From assembly GCF_022835675.1 (NCBI RefSeq), contig NZ_BQUT01000005.1:619571-683570 (forward strand): 64,000 bases of DNA, read 5' to 3'. Position numbers and translations under genes: made by a program. Below, in pieces: positions 1 through 9,063 of this stretch (within the stretch, counting starts at the first letter, position 1; every line of letters begins with the position of its first letter). Below the pieces are notes generated by a model that did no database searches, was not told the DNA's origin, and saw only the letters and a program-made list of their open reading frames with translations. Origin of the DNA: Companilactobacillus sp. RD055328 (lineage in GTDB: Bacteria; Bacillota; Bacilli; Lactobacillales; Lactobacillaceae).

Positions 1-1260
1 TAATGGATTTTCATTTGTATCATCACTAACAGTAATCATTACTGGAAGACTGTCTTTTGTATAGTTTCCATTTTTAGCTGTAACTTTAACTGATAATTCA
101 TCTAATGCAACTAAGGCGTCAGTTGCAATTGTAAAGTCACCGTTACTATCAACCACAGCTGTTTTTATTGTTCCATCAGGCATTGTTACTGATGCTTCAA
201 ACGTTGTACCATCTGGAATTGGTGTTTCCAAATCAACATGACCACTTACACTTGTATCGCCTGATTTAGCAAGATTTACGCTAGGGGTAGCCACATTATA
301 ATTCTCTAATGGATCTTCTTGATCCATCGGGAAATTCAATGTAACTGCTGATCCTTCACTATTTATCGCAGCCAGAATATCCGCCGAAATAAGTGCATTA
401 CTAATTGCAGCTGCTCTTATTGTTTGTTGTGCCACACCTGGATGGCTAACAGTTACATTCAACGTACCTGTCATTGATCCCAATAAGTTAGCATTTAAGG
501 CACTATTCAGCACATCAGATGTTCCCGCTGCAATTCCATCTATAACAACGAACAGAGCTTCACTGGCGCCTTTAACAGTATCTAATGCTGGCTTAATAAG
601 TGGATTACTTGAATCAAGCGCAGCTATAGCATCTCTTAATGCATGGAATAAAGATGCATAAGCTTGATGAACATAATTACCAAATCCTTGCGTGAAATCT
701 ACCGAAATATATTTGCCATCAGGTGAGACAGTTCCTTGAACAGTTTGTGTATATTGTCCAAGATCTTGTAGCTCATTTAATTGGTTAAATGCGGCTAATA
801 CAGAAGGTATTGGTAATACAGCATTTAATCCCGTAAGTGCCGTTCCTAAAGTTGAAAAAAGGGCGCTAACTCCTGGAAGTTGTCCGGGAGTTATTGGCAA
901 TAAGTCAGCTTGAATATCAACACTCGCGCCACCTACCACTTTACCTTGTAGTTCAGCTGGCAGTGCATAGACTAAGACTTTATCATCAGCTAATCCCACC
1001 GTTGCTAATCCTTTACCTTGGAATTGCAATGACAAATCAAAATTTCCATCCCCATTAGGCATCAAATCAGTTCCAGTATTTGATACCAAACTGGTATTTT
1101 CTAAAATTGATATATCCGCTAAACCTATTGATGATACTTGAGCTGAACTAGCTTGTTGTGCATGTAATGTAGCAGCAGTCACAACGCCAGTTCCACTGCT
1201 TAACAGCAGTAGCGCTCCATTAGCTAGATATAAAGTTTTTACCAACATTTTCTTACTCAT
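1..1260 (-). CDS. Secreted surface protein with Ig-like repeats, N-terminal part (runs off window)
   Basis: The frame is open from an ATG at 1258-1260 to the window edge (420 codons, no stop), so the C-terminus is missing. A GGAG ribosome binding site lies just upstream. The N-terminus (MSKKMLVKTLYLANGALLLL, then a small-residue stretch ending VTAA) is a typical Sec signal peptide. Residues about 40-300 are a hydrophobic, Ala/Leu/Gly-rich region of unknown fold. From about residue 310 the style changes to an Ig/beta-sandwich repeat (DTSVSGHVDLETPIPDGTTF, then VDSNGDFTI), which probably repeats beyond the edge. It resembles lactobacillar and listerial adhesive-domain proteins with Ig-like stalks. 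An LPXTG anchor cannot be judged. Secreted surface protein is well supported; adhesion is inference. Confidence 0.7.
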   Translation of the reverse strand, partial: MSKKMLVKTLYLANGALLLLSSGTGVVTAATLHAQQASSAQVSSIGLADISILENTSLVSNTGTDLMPNGDGNFDLSLQFQGKGLATVGLADDKVLVYALPAELQGKVVGGASVDIQADLLPITPGQLPGVSALFSTLGTALTGLNAVLPIPSVLAAFNQLNELQDLGQYTQTVQGTVSPDGKYISVDFTQGFGNYVHQAYASLFHALRDAIAALDSSNPLIKPALDTVKGASEALFVVIDGIAAGTSDVLNSALNANLLGSMTGTLNVTVSHPGVAQQTIRAAAISNALISADILAAINSEGSAVTLNFPMDQEDPLENYNVATPSVNLAKSGDTSVSGHVDLETPIPDGTTFEASVTMPDGTIKTAVVDSNGDFTIATDALVALDELSVKVTAKNGNYTKDSLPVMITVSDDTNENPL

Positions 1261-1438
1261 AGTAGTGCTCCTTTCTTGTTTATATTTTCACAATAGCATG
1301 CTCAGAATGTTTTTGGAAATTAAACACTTATCAATATTATAAGTATTTAATATTTAAAGTAAGTTAATTAAATACAAAAAGAGAAATTCTATCGCAAATA
1401 ATGTAGAATTGGCATTAATAAAACAAAGGATTTTTCTT

Positions 1439-2662
1439 ATGAATAAATTAAAATTTAATTCCATTTTCACTTTTTATAGTATTTGTCTTGGTCTTTTTGT
1501 TGGTGCCATAGCATCTTTATTTTTGGCATTAGTTAATTTTTTTACTCATTTTATCTGGGAAACTATATCTTCTCATATGAATTTTTCTGGATATCCAATT
1601 TTAATTGGAATTACCGGTGGTCTATTAATAGGTATCACACAAATGAAATTTGGTAATTATCCCAAGACAATGCACGAAACTTTACGCGAATATAAGCAAA
1701 AGGGCTCTGTTGAATATAGAGGCGAAGTGATAAAAAACTTCATTCCCGCCATCATTGTTCTATCTTTCGGTGCAAGTCTTGGTCCTGAAGCAGCATTAAT
1801 CTCCATTCTAGGTGGACTAATCACTTGGATAGGCGATTCATTTATGGTCAATTTAAAAAATAAAGAAGAACTTCTCGACTTAGGAATCGGTGCCATGTTG
1901 GCAACCATTTTCCACGCGCCTTTCATCAGTCTTGGCGAAGCCGTAGAAGAAGGTGTTAGAGATAGAACTTTTAAAAATAAGTCTGTTAAAACACTTCTAT
2001 ACGTTCTAACAACATTCTTCGGTATTGTTGGTTTTAAATTTATTAATAACCTCTTTCCAAAAGAAGCTGTTTTTTCACTTAGAATGCCCAAAATACAATG
2101 GTCACTTAATGTCATTCCAGTTTTAATTATTGCTTTTTTAATTGGTATAATTTTCAGTATATTATTCACTTATTCCGAAAAATTAACTGATTTAGTCGCA
2201 AAAAAAATCAATAACCCTTTAGTATTAGCTATAGCCGCTGGATTAGCTATTGGTATTATGGGTATGTTTTCTTCTTACTTCTTATTTTCCGGTGAACACG
2301 AGATCTTACATTTATCAAAACATGCAACCCAACTATCAGTTGTTTTCTTATTAATATTGGGAATTGGAAAAATAATTTTGACAAATATTTGTTTTTCTTT
2401 TGGATGGCGCGGAGGTAAAATTTTCCCAATCATCTTTGCTAGTTCATCAATTGGATTTGCAATCACTAACATCTTCCCATATACTCCCGGACTAGTTGTC
2501 GGTGTTGTTGTAGCCACAAGTTGTACGATGATTTTAAAACAACCTTTTGTTATTTTTGGACTACTAATATTCTTATTTCCATTACAGTTTGCACCAATTA
2601 TTCTTATTACTTGTCTATTAGCTGATGTTGTTAATAAACAAGTGGAAAATAAAAAAAGCTAG
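1439..2662 (+). CDS. ClC-family (voltage-gated chloride channel-like) anion transporter
   Basis: Polytopic membrane protein of 407 aa with about ten hydrophobic segments. Residues near 110-120 read GASLGPEAAL, which matches the GxxxGPE selectivity motif of ClC proteins. GWRGGKIFP near residue 330 matches the GGxFxP motif. This shorter subclass resembles bacterial YfeO-like ion channel proteins more than the classic 440-residue antiporters. The start is the ATG at 1439, because AAAGGA lies 7 bases before it; an in-frame TTG at 1409 has no comparable site. The gene is monocistronic and ends in a strong hairpin. Transport of Cl- or another halide is inferred from family only. Confidence 0.8.
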   Translation: MNKLKFNSIFTFYSICLGLFVGAIASLFLALVNFFTHFIWETISSHMNFSGYPILIGITGGLLIGITQMKFGNYPKTMHETLREYKQKGSVEYRGEVIKNFIPAIIVLSFGASLGPEAALISILGGLITWIGDSFMVNLKNKEELLDLGIGAMLATIFHAPFISLGEAVEEGVRDRTFKNKSVKTLLYVLTTFFGIVGFKFINNLFPKEAVFSLRMPKIQWSLNVIPVLIIAFLIGIIFSILFTYSEKLTDLVAKKINNPLVLAIAAGLAIGIMGMFSSYFLFSGEHEILHLSKHATQLSVVFLLILGIGKIILTNICFSFGWRGGKIFPIIFASSSIGFAITNIFPYTPGLVVGVVVATSCTMILKQPFVIFGLLIFLFPLQFAPIILITCLLADVVNKQVENKKS

Positions 2663-2684
2663 CCATTTGGCTAGCTTTTTATTT
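2651..2684. terminator. Bidirectional rho-independent terminator
   Basis: The stem AAGCTAGCC/GGCTAGCTT is flanked by an A-run on the left and a T-run on the right. It can end both the ClC gene (plus) and the convergent DUF975 gene (minus). Confidence 0.85.
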
Positions 2685-3395
2685 GTCCGTTAAAACCGAT
2701 TTATTATTTTCAATCAAATCGTTAAAAAATGCTGATTCCGATGCCATTATGTATGGTGTTAACCAAAGATTACCTATTCCCATAGTTAGGCATGCCAGTA
2801 ACATCCATCCAATAAATGTTAATTGAAGATAGAATAAACGTCCTTTATATCCGTCCATTATATTTCTACTTTGAGTAATATAATCAATAGCTTTATATTG
2901 ATTATCATTTCCTTCATCAACTGCTAGTTTATAAAGATTAAAAGCTTGCGAATAACTGAAGGATTTTATTATTCCAGGAATAACAAACAATAATGACCAT
3001 AAAAATATAAATAAAAATTGCCACAGAGAAATTTTAATAATCATCCAAATGTTATATTTAAAAATATTAAATACTGACATTGGAGCTGAAAATTCTAATT
3101 CTGGATTCTTAGTCCAATCAATAAATTTAAATCTAACTCCCATAAATAATAAGCTTAATAGCATTATTAAAATAATATATGCTACGTAAATACTGACAAA
3201 ACTAAAAGCGAAGCCAATATTTTGAGATTTTGTAATCATTGTTATTATAAATCCAATAATAAATGCAACAATTACAGTAATAAAAATTGCTGAAATTAAA
3301 TACACTGTTGGTAATAAGCACATAACAATTGCTTTTCCCCAATTATCTTTAAATGTTTCACGTACCTGCGCGCGTAATTCACGTGCTTTTTTCAT
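2679..3395 (-). CDS. DUF975 family integral membrane protein
   Basis: A 238-aa protein whose N-terminus (MKKARELRAQVRETFKDNWGK) is the charged amphipathic lead-in typical of DUF975 proteins. About five hydrophobic segments follow (residues 25-60, 68-95, 118-145, 195-225). No catalytic motif is visible and the function of the family is unknown. The start has an upstream GGGGGA-type site. The gene stands alone between two terminators. Confidence 0.75.
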   Translation of the reverse strand: MKKARELRAQVRETFKDNWGKAIVMCLLPTVYLISAIFITVIVAFIIGFIITMITKSQNIGFAFSFVSIYVAYIILIMLLSLLFMGVRFKFIDWTKNPELEFSAPMSVFNIFKYNIWMIIKISLWQFLFIFLWSLLFVIPGIIKSFSYSQAFNLYKLAVDEGNDNQYKAIDYITQSRNIMDGYKGRLFYLQLTFIGWMLLACLTMGIGNLWLTPYIMASESAFFNDLIENNKSVLTDK

Positions 3396-3477
3396 AAATA
3401 GTCCCCCCTAAAATTAATACTTTAATATCTTATCACAACAATTAATTATTAAAATTGACCGCGTTAACTATTCCAAC

Positions 3478-3509
3478 AAAAAAAGCTAACCATCCGGTTA
3501 GCTTTTTAA
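3478..3509 (-). terminator. Terminator of the GRP sugar transporter gene
   Basis: The stem AAGCTAACC/GGTTAGCTT is followed by seven T on the minus strand. The T-run on the plus strand is shorter. Confidence 0.8.
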
Positions 3510-3513
3510 TATC

Positions 3514-4422
3514 TTATAAGAATGCTGTTGTTGAAGCACCAACGACAATCATGATAAGACCTACAATAATGATCGCCCATTCTTTTGCAGTTTTATGTGT
3601 TTTCATAACTAAAATTCCTGATACTGTTGCACCAACAATTGATACTTGTGATAGAACGAATCCTGTAGCTAAACCAAGCATAGCTGGTTGAGCTGAAACT
3701 AAGTAACCAAGAGCAGCGATAGCAAAGAAGAATCCTGAGAAGATTTGCTTGTATGTAATACTTTGAGCAAATACATTATTATGATTTTTAATTACTTCAA
3801 CAATTGCCAAAATCAAACCAAATGCGGCCATACCAATAGCTTGTGGTAAGAACATGTGCATTCCATCTGTATGATGTGTATATTGTGGAAGAATTCCGTA
3901 TAGTGAGTAACCTACTTGAGCAATTAACAAGACACCAATAGCTTTTAGTAATAATTCTTTATTACCAGCTGTAGCTTTTTCTTGATATGTTGTTAAGTAT
4001 GCACCGATTAAAATAACGATAACGGCAACAGCACCGATTAATCGAGCTGTTGTTGAGCCCCAGTTACCAAGCATAATAACGCCCCAAAGAACGTTTGCTG
4101 TAATTTGAAAAGCTGTTGAAATTGGCATAGCTTTAGCTGATCCCAAAGCATTACCGTCTTTATCTTTCATACCAAAAGCAGCAATAGTTAAAACATTTCC
4201 GAAGGCCCATGCAGCACCAGAAAATGCTGCCAACCAAAAGTTCATTCCTGTTGGAATGCTTAGGTGTTGAACAAGAACAAGTACAATAGCTACAATTAAT
4301 GTTCCCCATGTAGCACCGAAAATAGCTTGAACTGGTTTACCACCAAATTTTGAAACTAATGTTGGATAAGCACTCCAACCAATAATTGCTAGTAAAGCAA
4401 AAAATAATCCTACAGTATTCAT
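3514..4422 (-). CDS. GRP-family sugar uptake permease (glucose/ribose uptake, RbsU/GlcU-like)
   Basis: Ten-TM permease of 302 aa related to GlcU/RbsU of the drug/metabolite transporter superfamily. It is hydrophobic throughout, with family-like segments (IIGWSAYPTLVSKFGG near the N-terminus, GATWGTLIVA near residue 45). Members import glucose or ribose by proton symport. The start is the ATG at 4420-4422, preceded by AAGGAG; a longer reading frame to 4461 has no ribosome binding site. No sugar gene is adjacent, but the upstream region shares an 11-base motif with the rbsD promoter about 40 kb away (see findings), which hints at ribose. Family is well supported; substrate is uncertain. Confidence 0.8.
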   Translation of the reverse strand: MNTVGLFFALLAIIGWSAYPTLVSKFGGKPVQAIFGATWGTLIVAIVLVLVQHLSIPTGMNFWLAAFSGAAWAFGNVLTIAAFGMKDKDGNALGSAKAMPISTAFQITANVLWGVIMLGNWGSTTARLIGAVAVIVILIGAYLTTYQEKATAGNKELLLKAIGVLLIAQVGYSLYGILPQYTHHTDGMHMFLPQAIGMAAFGLILAIVEVIKNHNNVFAQSITYKQIFSGFFFAIAALGYLVSAQPAMLGLATGFVLSQVSIVGATVSGILVMKTHKTAKEWAIIIVGLIMIVVGASTTAFL

Positions 4423-4476
4423 TATGAATCTCCTTAATAATATGTCTGGATATAAATTCAACCAATAGGATAAAAG

Positions 4477-4487
4477 ACCCTACCAAT
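4477..4487. promoter_or_regulatory. Possible operator shared with rbsD promoter
   Basis: The 11-mer ACCCTACCAAT lies 55 bases upstream of the GRP permease start. The same 11-mer, in the same orientation relative to its gene, lies at 44493-44503 over the -10 region of rbsD. A second ACCAAT lies at 4461-4466. Binding by a common regulator is inference. Confidence 0.35.
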
Positions 4488-4558
4488 GAATTAAAAAAAA
4501 CCAACCTAAGTAGTTTATACTAAAACATATCATTAGTAAACGATTTCAAATAAAAAAA

Positions 4559-6133
4559 TTAAAGTTTAGAAGTTAATTCAACATCTGGATATTTATCTTG
4601 GAACCATCTTTCTGCAAACTTATTCTCAAACAAGAACAAAGGCTTGTCTTCAATGTCTTTCACCAAGATATTTCTAGAAGATGACATCGAAGGATCTAGT
4701 TGATCTGGATTTATCCAGCGTGCTGTTCTTGAGCCAATTGGAGTCATTTCAACTTCACTATTATATTCGTTTTCCATACGGAACTTAAATACTTCAAATT
4801 GAAGTTGTCCAACAGCTCCCAAAATATAATCATTCGTTGAATACTTCTTATATAATTGTACGGCTCCTTCTTGAACTAATTGAGTCATCCCTTTATGGAA
4901 AGATTTTTGCTTCATGACGTTTTTAGCAGTCACTTCCATGAACATTTCAGGAGTAAATTGTGGTAGATCTTCATAAGCAATCTCGTTTTTACCTGTATAA
5001 ATAGTATCTCCAATTTGGAAATTACCCGTATCATACAATCCAACAATATCGCCAGCAACAGCACTACTTACTTGTTCACGTTGGTCTGACATAAATTCAG
5101 TAGCATTATTAAGTCTCAAATTCTTCTTAGTTCTTTGAAGAGTAACATCTATTCCTTTAGTAAACTCACCAGAACAAACACGAATAAAAGCAATTCTATC
5201 ACGATGTGCGGGGTTCATATTAGCTTGAATCTTGAATACAAATCCTGAGAATTCCTCGCTATCTGGACTAACTAATGTATCTTCTTTTGTCTTATGTGCA
5301 GCTGGTTGAGGTGCTAAATTAACAAATGCATCTAAGAAAGTTTGTACTCCGAAGTTAGTTAACGCCGATCCAAAGAATACAGGTGTCTGTTCTCCAGATA
5401 ACACCTTGTCCATATCAAAAGCATTCCCTGCTTCACTGATAAGTGCCACTTCATCTTTTGCTTGTTCAAAGTCGTTTTCAGCTTGTAGTGGATTTGTTTG
5501 ATCATTAAGATCCCCATTATCGTCAAGACTTACGAATCTTTCTTCATTGTCCTTACGGTACAATTCCACTCGACTATTATGAATATCGTATAAACCTTTG
5601 AGACCTTTACCCATTCCGATTGGCCAGTTCATTGCACAACCTTCAATATTCAAAAGGTCTTCTAATTCAGCAATCAAGTCTAATGGATCACGTCCATCAC
5701 GATCAAGTTTGTTCATGAATGTGAAGATGGGGATTCCTCTTTGTTTAACAACTTTAAATAATTTTTTAGTTTGTGGTTCAATACCTTTAGCTGAGTCAAT
5801 TACCATGACTGCGGCATCAACCGCCATTAATGTACGGTATGTATCTTCAGAAAAATCTTCGTGTCCAGGAGTATCCAAAATGTTAATTCGCTTATCTTGA
5901 TAATCGAATTGCATTACGGAACTTGTAACTGAGATTCCACGTTTTTTTTCAATTTCCATCCAGTCACTAGTTGCAAACTGTCCAGACTTCTTACCTTTAA
6001 CAGTTCCTGCCGAGCGAATGACACCACCAAATAACAACAATTGTTCAGTAATTGTTGTTTTACCAGCATCAGGATGAGAGATAATTGCAAACGTTCTACG
6101 TTTTGCTACTTGTTCTTTTAGTGTTTCTGGCAT
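4559..6133 (-). CDS. prfC: Peptide chain release factor 3
   Basis: Translational GTPase of 524 aa that recycles RF1/RF2 from the ribosome after termination. G1 is SHPDAGKTT (residues 19-27), G2 region [12 protein letters not shown]3 DTPGHEDF (about 86-93) and G4 NKLDRDGRD (about 141). The C-terminal part has the RF3-type domain ([11 protein letters not shown]). Length matches the family (520-530). The start follows a GGAG-like site. The gene is monocistronic, and no clear terminator is seen in the 140 bases after it. Confidence 0.97.
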   Translation of the reverse strand: MPETLKEQVAKRRTFAIISHPDAGKTTITEQLLLFGGVIRSAGTVKGKKSGQFATSDWMEIEKKRGISVTSSVMQFDYQDKRINILDTPGHEDFSEDTYRTLMAVDAAVMVIDSAKGIEPQTKKLFKVVKQRGIPIFTFMNKLDRDGRDPLDLIAELEDLLNIEGCAMNWPIGMGKGLKGLYDIHNSRVELYRKDNEERFVSLDDNGDLNDQTNPLQAENDFEQAKDEVALISEAGNAFDMDKVLSGEQTPVFFGSALTNFGVQTFLDAFVNLAPQPAAHKTKEDTLVSPDSEEFSGFVFKIQANMNPAHRDRIAFIRVCSGEFTKGIDVTLQRTKKNLRLNNATEFMSDQREQVSSAVAGDIVGLYDTGNFQIGDTIYTGKNEIAYEDLPQFTPEMFMEVTAKNVMKQKSFHKGMTQLVQEGAVQLYKKYSTNDYILGAVGQLQFEVFKFRMENEYNSEVEMTPIGSRTARWINPDQLDPSMSSSRNILVKDIEDKPLFLFENKFAERWFQDKYPDVELTSKL

Positions 6134-6183
6134 TATTGGACTCCTTTTCTAACTAAAATAGTATACCAAGTTTTTACATATTA

Positions 6184-6217
6184 AAAAAGACGAGATATCT
6201 ATGTATCTCGTCTTTTG
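6184..6217 (-). terminator. Terminator overlapping the 3' end of the CorC-like gene
   Basis: The stem AAGACGAGATA/TATCTCGTCTT is followed by six T on the minus strand. Its 5' arm is made of the last codons and stop of the gene ending at 6199. Confidence 0.8.
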
Positions 6218-7554
6218 TTTATTTTTTTCATAATTACTTTTGCTTTGTCGAGTGGTAGTTCAACCAAAATATCTTGAACTCGTGAATTCTTAACTTCACC
6301 TGAGATAAGTTTAACACCATCTTCTAATAAGCAAGCAACGTGAGCATTATTTGCTGGAATTTCTCCGATTTCTGTTATCAAATAACCAGCAATTGTATCA
6401 ATATCGTCTTTTTTTAAATTCTCATCGAAAATACGATTGAAATCATCTAAATTAAGTCTGCCTTCTACTTTATAAGTATTAGCATTAATTTTTTGATATA
6501 GTTTTGTACTTTCATCATACTCATCATCTATTTCACCGACGATTTCTTCAAGTAAATCTTCAATCGTAGCAATCCCAACAACCCCACCATATTCATCTTG
6601 AATAATAGCTAACTGTTGATGGGTATTTTTCATTTTAAATAATAAGTCATTAACATTCGTGGTTTCTGTAACAAAAATTGGCTCTACCATGATGTCAGAA
6701 ATCGAAATACCTTTGAAACTAGCCTTACGTGCTTTTTTAAGAATATCTTTGATGTGAATCACACCAATAACCTTATCTTTATCTCCGCCATAAACCGGAA
6801 CGCGTGAGAATGGATGGTCCAAAATGTCATCGATATTTTTATCTTGGTCATCGTTAATATCAATCATGAAAGTATCAGTTCTTGGAACCATAACTTCTCT
6901 AACCATCTTGTCATTGAAGCTAATAATTCCTTCTAACATCTCATATTCTTCATCATCGATACTTCCGGTAGTTTTAGATTTCTCTAAAACCGACAACACT
7001 TCATTACGTGATACAGTATCGTCTTTTTGAGTAATATCAATTCGTGACAATTTTAATAATAGTTTGGTTGATACTGATAACAAAGCCACTAATGGTTTAA
7101 AAATAAAACCAACTACTCGAATAACTGGTGCAGTAAGGTTAACTACTCGTTCTGGGCGTTGCAAAGCAATTTGTTTAGGATAGAGTTCTCCTAACACCAA
7201 CGTGAAATATGAAAGTACTAAAGTAATAATCAAAATCGACAATTCTTGACTCCAACTATAGTCACCAATAAAATCAGATAGTCGTTTAGATAATGTAACA
7301 GCTGCACTAGCCGAAGATAAGAAACCAGCAAATGTAATCGCAACTTGCACTGTTGCTAAATAATTAGTTGAATCATCCAAAATAGCAATGAATCTTTGTG
7401 CTTTTTTATCGCCATCTTTAGCGCTAGATTCCAGCTTATTCCTATTTAAAGAAATAATTGCTGTTTCTCCAGCTGCAAAAAAAGCATTAACTATAGTTAG
7501 AACAACTATTAATATTATTTGGCTTATCAGGACCGAGTTCCCCGGGTCTTCCAT
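6199..7554 (-). CDS. Hemolysin/CorC-type CNNM-CBS membrane protein
   Basis: A 451-aa protein with three parts. The DUF21/CNNM membrane domain (residues 1-200) contains VNAFFAAGETAIISLNRNKL, the usual family motif. A CBS pair (about 215-335) includes MVPRTDTFMID and FSRVPVYGGDKD. The C-terminal CorC_HlyC domain covers about 350-440. Relatives are Mg2+/Co2+ efflux or magnesium-homeostasis proteins; true haemolysin activity is not expected. The start chosen is the ATG of MEDPGNSVLI, after a GAAAGAGAG stretch; the frame stays open further upstream to 7647 without a better site. Confidence 0.85.
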   Translation of the reverse strand: MEDPGNSVLISQIILIVVLTIVNAFFAAGETAIISLNRNKLESSAKDGDKKAQRFIAILDDSTNYLATVQVAITFAGFLSSASAAVTLSKRLSDFIGDYSWSQELSILIITLVLSYFTLVLGELYPKQIALQRPERVVNLTAPVIRVVGFIFKPLVALLSVSTKLLLKLSRIDITQKDDTVSRNEVLSVLEKSKTTGSIDDEEYEMLEGIISFNDKMVREVMVPRTDTFMIDINDDQDKNIDDILDHPFSRVPVYGGDKDKVIGVIHIKDILKKARKASFKGISISDIMVEPIFVTETTNVNDLLFKMKNTHQQLAIIQDEYGGVVGIATIEDLLEEIVGEIDDEYDESTKLYQKINANTYKVEGRLNLDDFNRIFDENLKKDDIDTIAGYLITEIGEIPANNAHVACLLEDGVKLISGEVKNSRVQDILVELPLDKAKVIMKKINKRRDT

Positions 7555-7685
7555 GATTTTGATACACTCTCTTTCAAATTTATTATAATTAATTATATCA
7601 TTTTTTAACTTTTTATATAGATAGTTAGATAAACACTTACAACTCAACTTATTTGGCTTATTATTAATAAATATAGGTGGTATTT

Positions 7686-8138
7686 ATGACAAAAAGAAAA
7701 ATTATTACAATCTATTTATTTATGTTCCTAATTCCATACATAATTTGTTTGGCGTTAGTTGGAACATCATTTAATTCATTAGTTATACATTCGAATAGTA
7801 TTTGGCGCACAATCGTAGGTAGTATTATTGGTGCTTTATTTCTTATGGCAACTAAAGTGATTATCCAAAGATCTATTCAAGTTATTCAATCTAAAACAAC
7901 ACACAAATTTGCTAAAAGTTTGGTTGGCATTTTTGATATCAGTAAAAGTCCTTTTAATCTGTATTTTAACTTCATCTCTGATTTTGCATTAAGTGGTGTT
8001 AGCACGTACTTAATCCGTAAGTTATTCACGCCTGAAGTCTATATGGGAAGCTTAATTGGTTATCTAGTAGCTATTCTTGTTATTTCTTTATTAATAGGTT
8101 CTAATGTCGGCTTTGAAATTTTACAAAATCGAGAATAA
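7686..8138 (+). CDS. Small integral membrane protein, unknown function
   Basis: A 150-aa protein with four hydrophobic segments (residues about 8-28, 40-60, 95-115 and 122-140) and a basic amphipathic middle. I do not recognise a family. AGGTGG ends five bases before the ATG at 7686, which decides this start over the GTG at 7677. The gene is divergent from the CorC-like gene and is followed by a strong hairpin, so it is probably a single-gene unit. Confidence 0.65.
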   Translation: MTKRKIITIYLFMFLIPYIICLALVGTSFNSLVIHSNSIWRTIVGSIIGALFLMATKVIIQRSIQVIQSKTTHKFAKSLVGIFDISKSPFNLYFNFISDFALSGVSTYLIRKLFTPEVYMGSLIGYLVAILVISLLIGSNVGFEILQNRE

Positions 8139-8140
8139 AT

Positions 8141-8177
8141 AAAAAAAGAGAATGACTAAGTCATTCTCTTTTTTTTC
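8141..8177. terminator. Bidirectional rho-independent terminator
   Basis: The stem AGAGAATGACT/AGTCATTCTCT has an A7 run on the left and T8 on the right. It serves the 7686 gene and the convergent DUF402 gene. Confidence 0.85.
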
Positions 8178-8201
8178 TGATTACCATAGCAATCTATTTA
8201 G

Positions 8202-8738
8202 TTAAACATGATTTGATAGCTCGCGGTAACGTTGCATCCAAGTATCTACATAGGCTTGTGAAAATGGTCCTTTACCTTCATTAATCCATTCGATTAAAGT
8301 ATCAACATTTTTACGCAAAATCTTATCTATTTCCGGTGGATAATTCCAACGGTTACTGTGAAGAGCATATTCATCAACATCTAGAAGTCTTTTCTCTCCG
8401 TCAGGAAAAACTTTGATATCCAAATCGTAATCAATATACTTCAAAGCTTCATTATCTAAGACATACGGTGTGGCAAAGTTACAATAATAAGATACTCCGC
8501 TTTCTCTAATCATCGTAACTATATTAAACCAATAATGTTTATGAAAATAAACTAAGGCTGGTTCTCTGGTTACCCATTTTCGACCATCTGATTCCGTCAC
8601 TAGTGTATGGTCATTACAACCAATTATTTCATTTTCACTAGTTTTTAAAACCATTGTTTCTTTCCAAGTTCTATGTAAATGACCGTCATGTTTATAACTT
8701 TGGACTGCTATGTAGTCTCCTTCTTTAGGAACTTCCAT
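8202..8738 (-). CDS. DUF402 protein, probable nucleoside tri/diphosphatase (NtdP-like)
   Basis: A 178-aa cytoplasmic protein of the DUF402/YgaC family. Family marks include an N-terminal beta-rich half ([19 protein letters not shown]), then [24 protein letters not shown] and LLDVDEYA with the conserved acidic residues thought to bind divalent metal. Staphylococcal NtdP hydrolyses nucleoside tri- and diphosphates. Length is usual. The start has GGAAAAG upstream. It is divergent from the transporter unit at 8.8-11.3 kb and shares no obvious function with it. Confidence 0.8.
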   Translation of the reverse strand: MEVPKEGDYIAVQSYKHDGHLHRTWKETMVLKTSENEIIGCNDHTLVTESDGRKWVTREPALVYFHKHYWFNIVTMIRESGVSYYCNFATPYVLDNEALKYIDYDLDIKVFPDGEKRLLDVDEYALHSNRWNYPPEIDKILRKNVDTLIEWINEGKGPFSQAYVDTWMQRYRELSNHV

Positions 8739-8832
8739 AACTTTTCCAGCTTTCTAATTCACTATACGAAAAAAATTATACCAAAGGTTACGTTAGTTGA
8801 CTACCTATTATAATAATATTAAGTGTAATTAC

Positions 8833-8861
8833 TTGACGGAAAATCATTATCATATTAATAT
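8833..8861 (+). promoter_or_regulatory. Promoter of the cysteine-leader/ABC transporter unit
   Basis: The -35 TTGACG (8833-8838) and -10 TAATAT (8856-8861) are separated by 17 bases. Transcription would start near 8868, giving a leader of about 170 nt before the attenuator's T-run. Confidence 0.65.
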
Positions 8862-8888
8862 TTAAACAATATTTTAAAGGAGACGACT

Positions 8889-8954
8889 ATGCAAAATATA
8901 CCTAACTTCATAATTCTTAGCGCGTGTTGTTGCTTAGTAACTCTAGATTACTAA
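8889..8954 (+). CDS. Cysteine-rich leader peptide (21 aa)
   Basis: A short reading frame with its own AAAGGAG site 8 bases before the ATG. The peptide ends SACCCLVTLDY, with Cys codons TGT TGT TGC at 8925-8933. A perfect 9-bp hairpin (GCTTAGTAA 8932-8940, TTACTAAGC 8948-8956) begins inside the last Cys codon and ends just past the stop. This is the layout of an amino-acid attenuator: a ribosome waiting for Cys-tRNA would cover the 5' arm. Three Cys in a row in a 21-codon frame is very unlikely by chance in AT-rich DNA. Polycysteine leaders are described in actinobacteria; I know of no description for lactobacilli. Confidence 0.7.
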   Translation: MQNIPNFIILSACCCLVTLDY

Positions 8955-9006
8955 GCCTTGTTTCGCATGTCTAATCCAAACTCAAATGAAATAATTCTAG
9001 AATTTC

Positions 9007-9039
9007 AAAAGAGCTGGCCAATTAGTCAGCTCTTTTTTT
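9007..9039 (+). terminator. Attenuator terminator upstream of the ABC transporter
   Basis: The stem AAAAGAGCTG (9007-9016) pairs with CAGCTCTTTT (9027-9036), followed by a T-run to 9039. It lies between the leader peptide and the first transporter gene, so it must be read through for expression. The leader segment ACTAAGCC (8950-8957) can instead pair with GGC (9016-9018) and TTAGT (9022-9026), a possible antiterminator. Confidence 0.75.
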
Positions 9040-9063
9040 CTGGAAATTAAAAGGAGAATCTCG

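Noticed and set aside
1657-2169. 170-codon minus-strand frame opposite the ClC gene
   Set aside because: Lies fully within a convincing ClC gene and has no initiation signal or recognisable domain.
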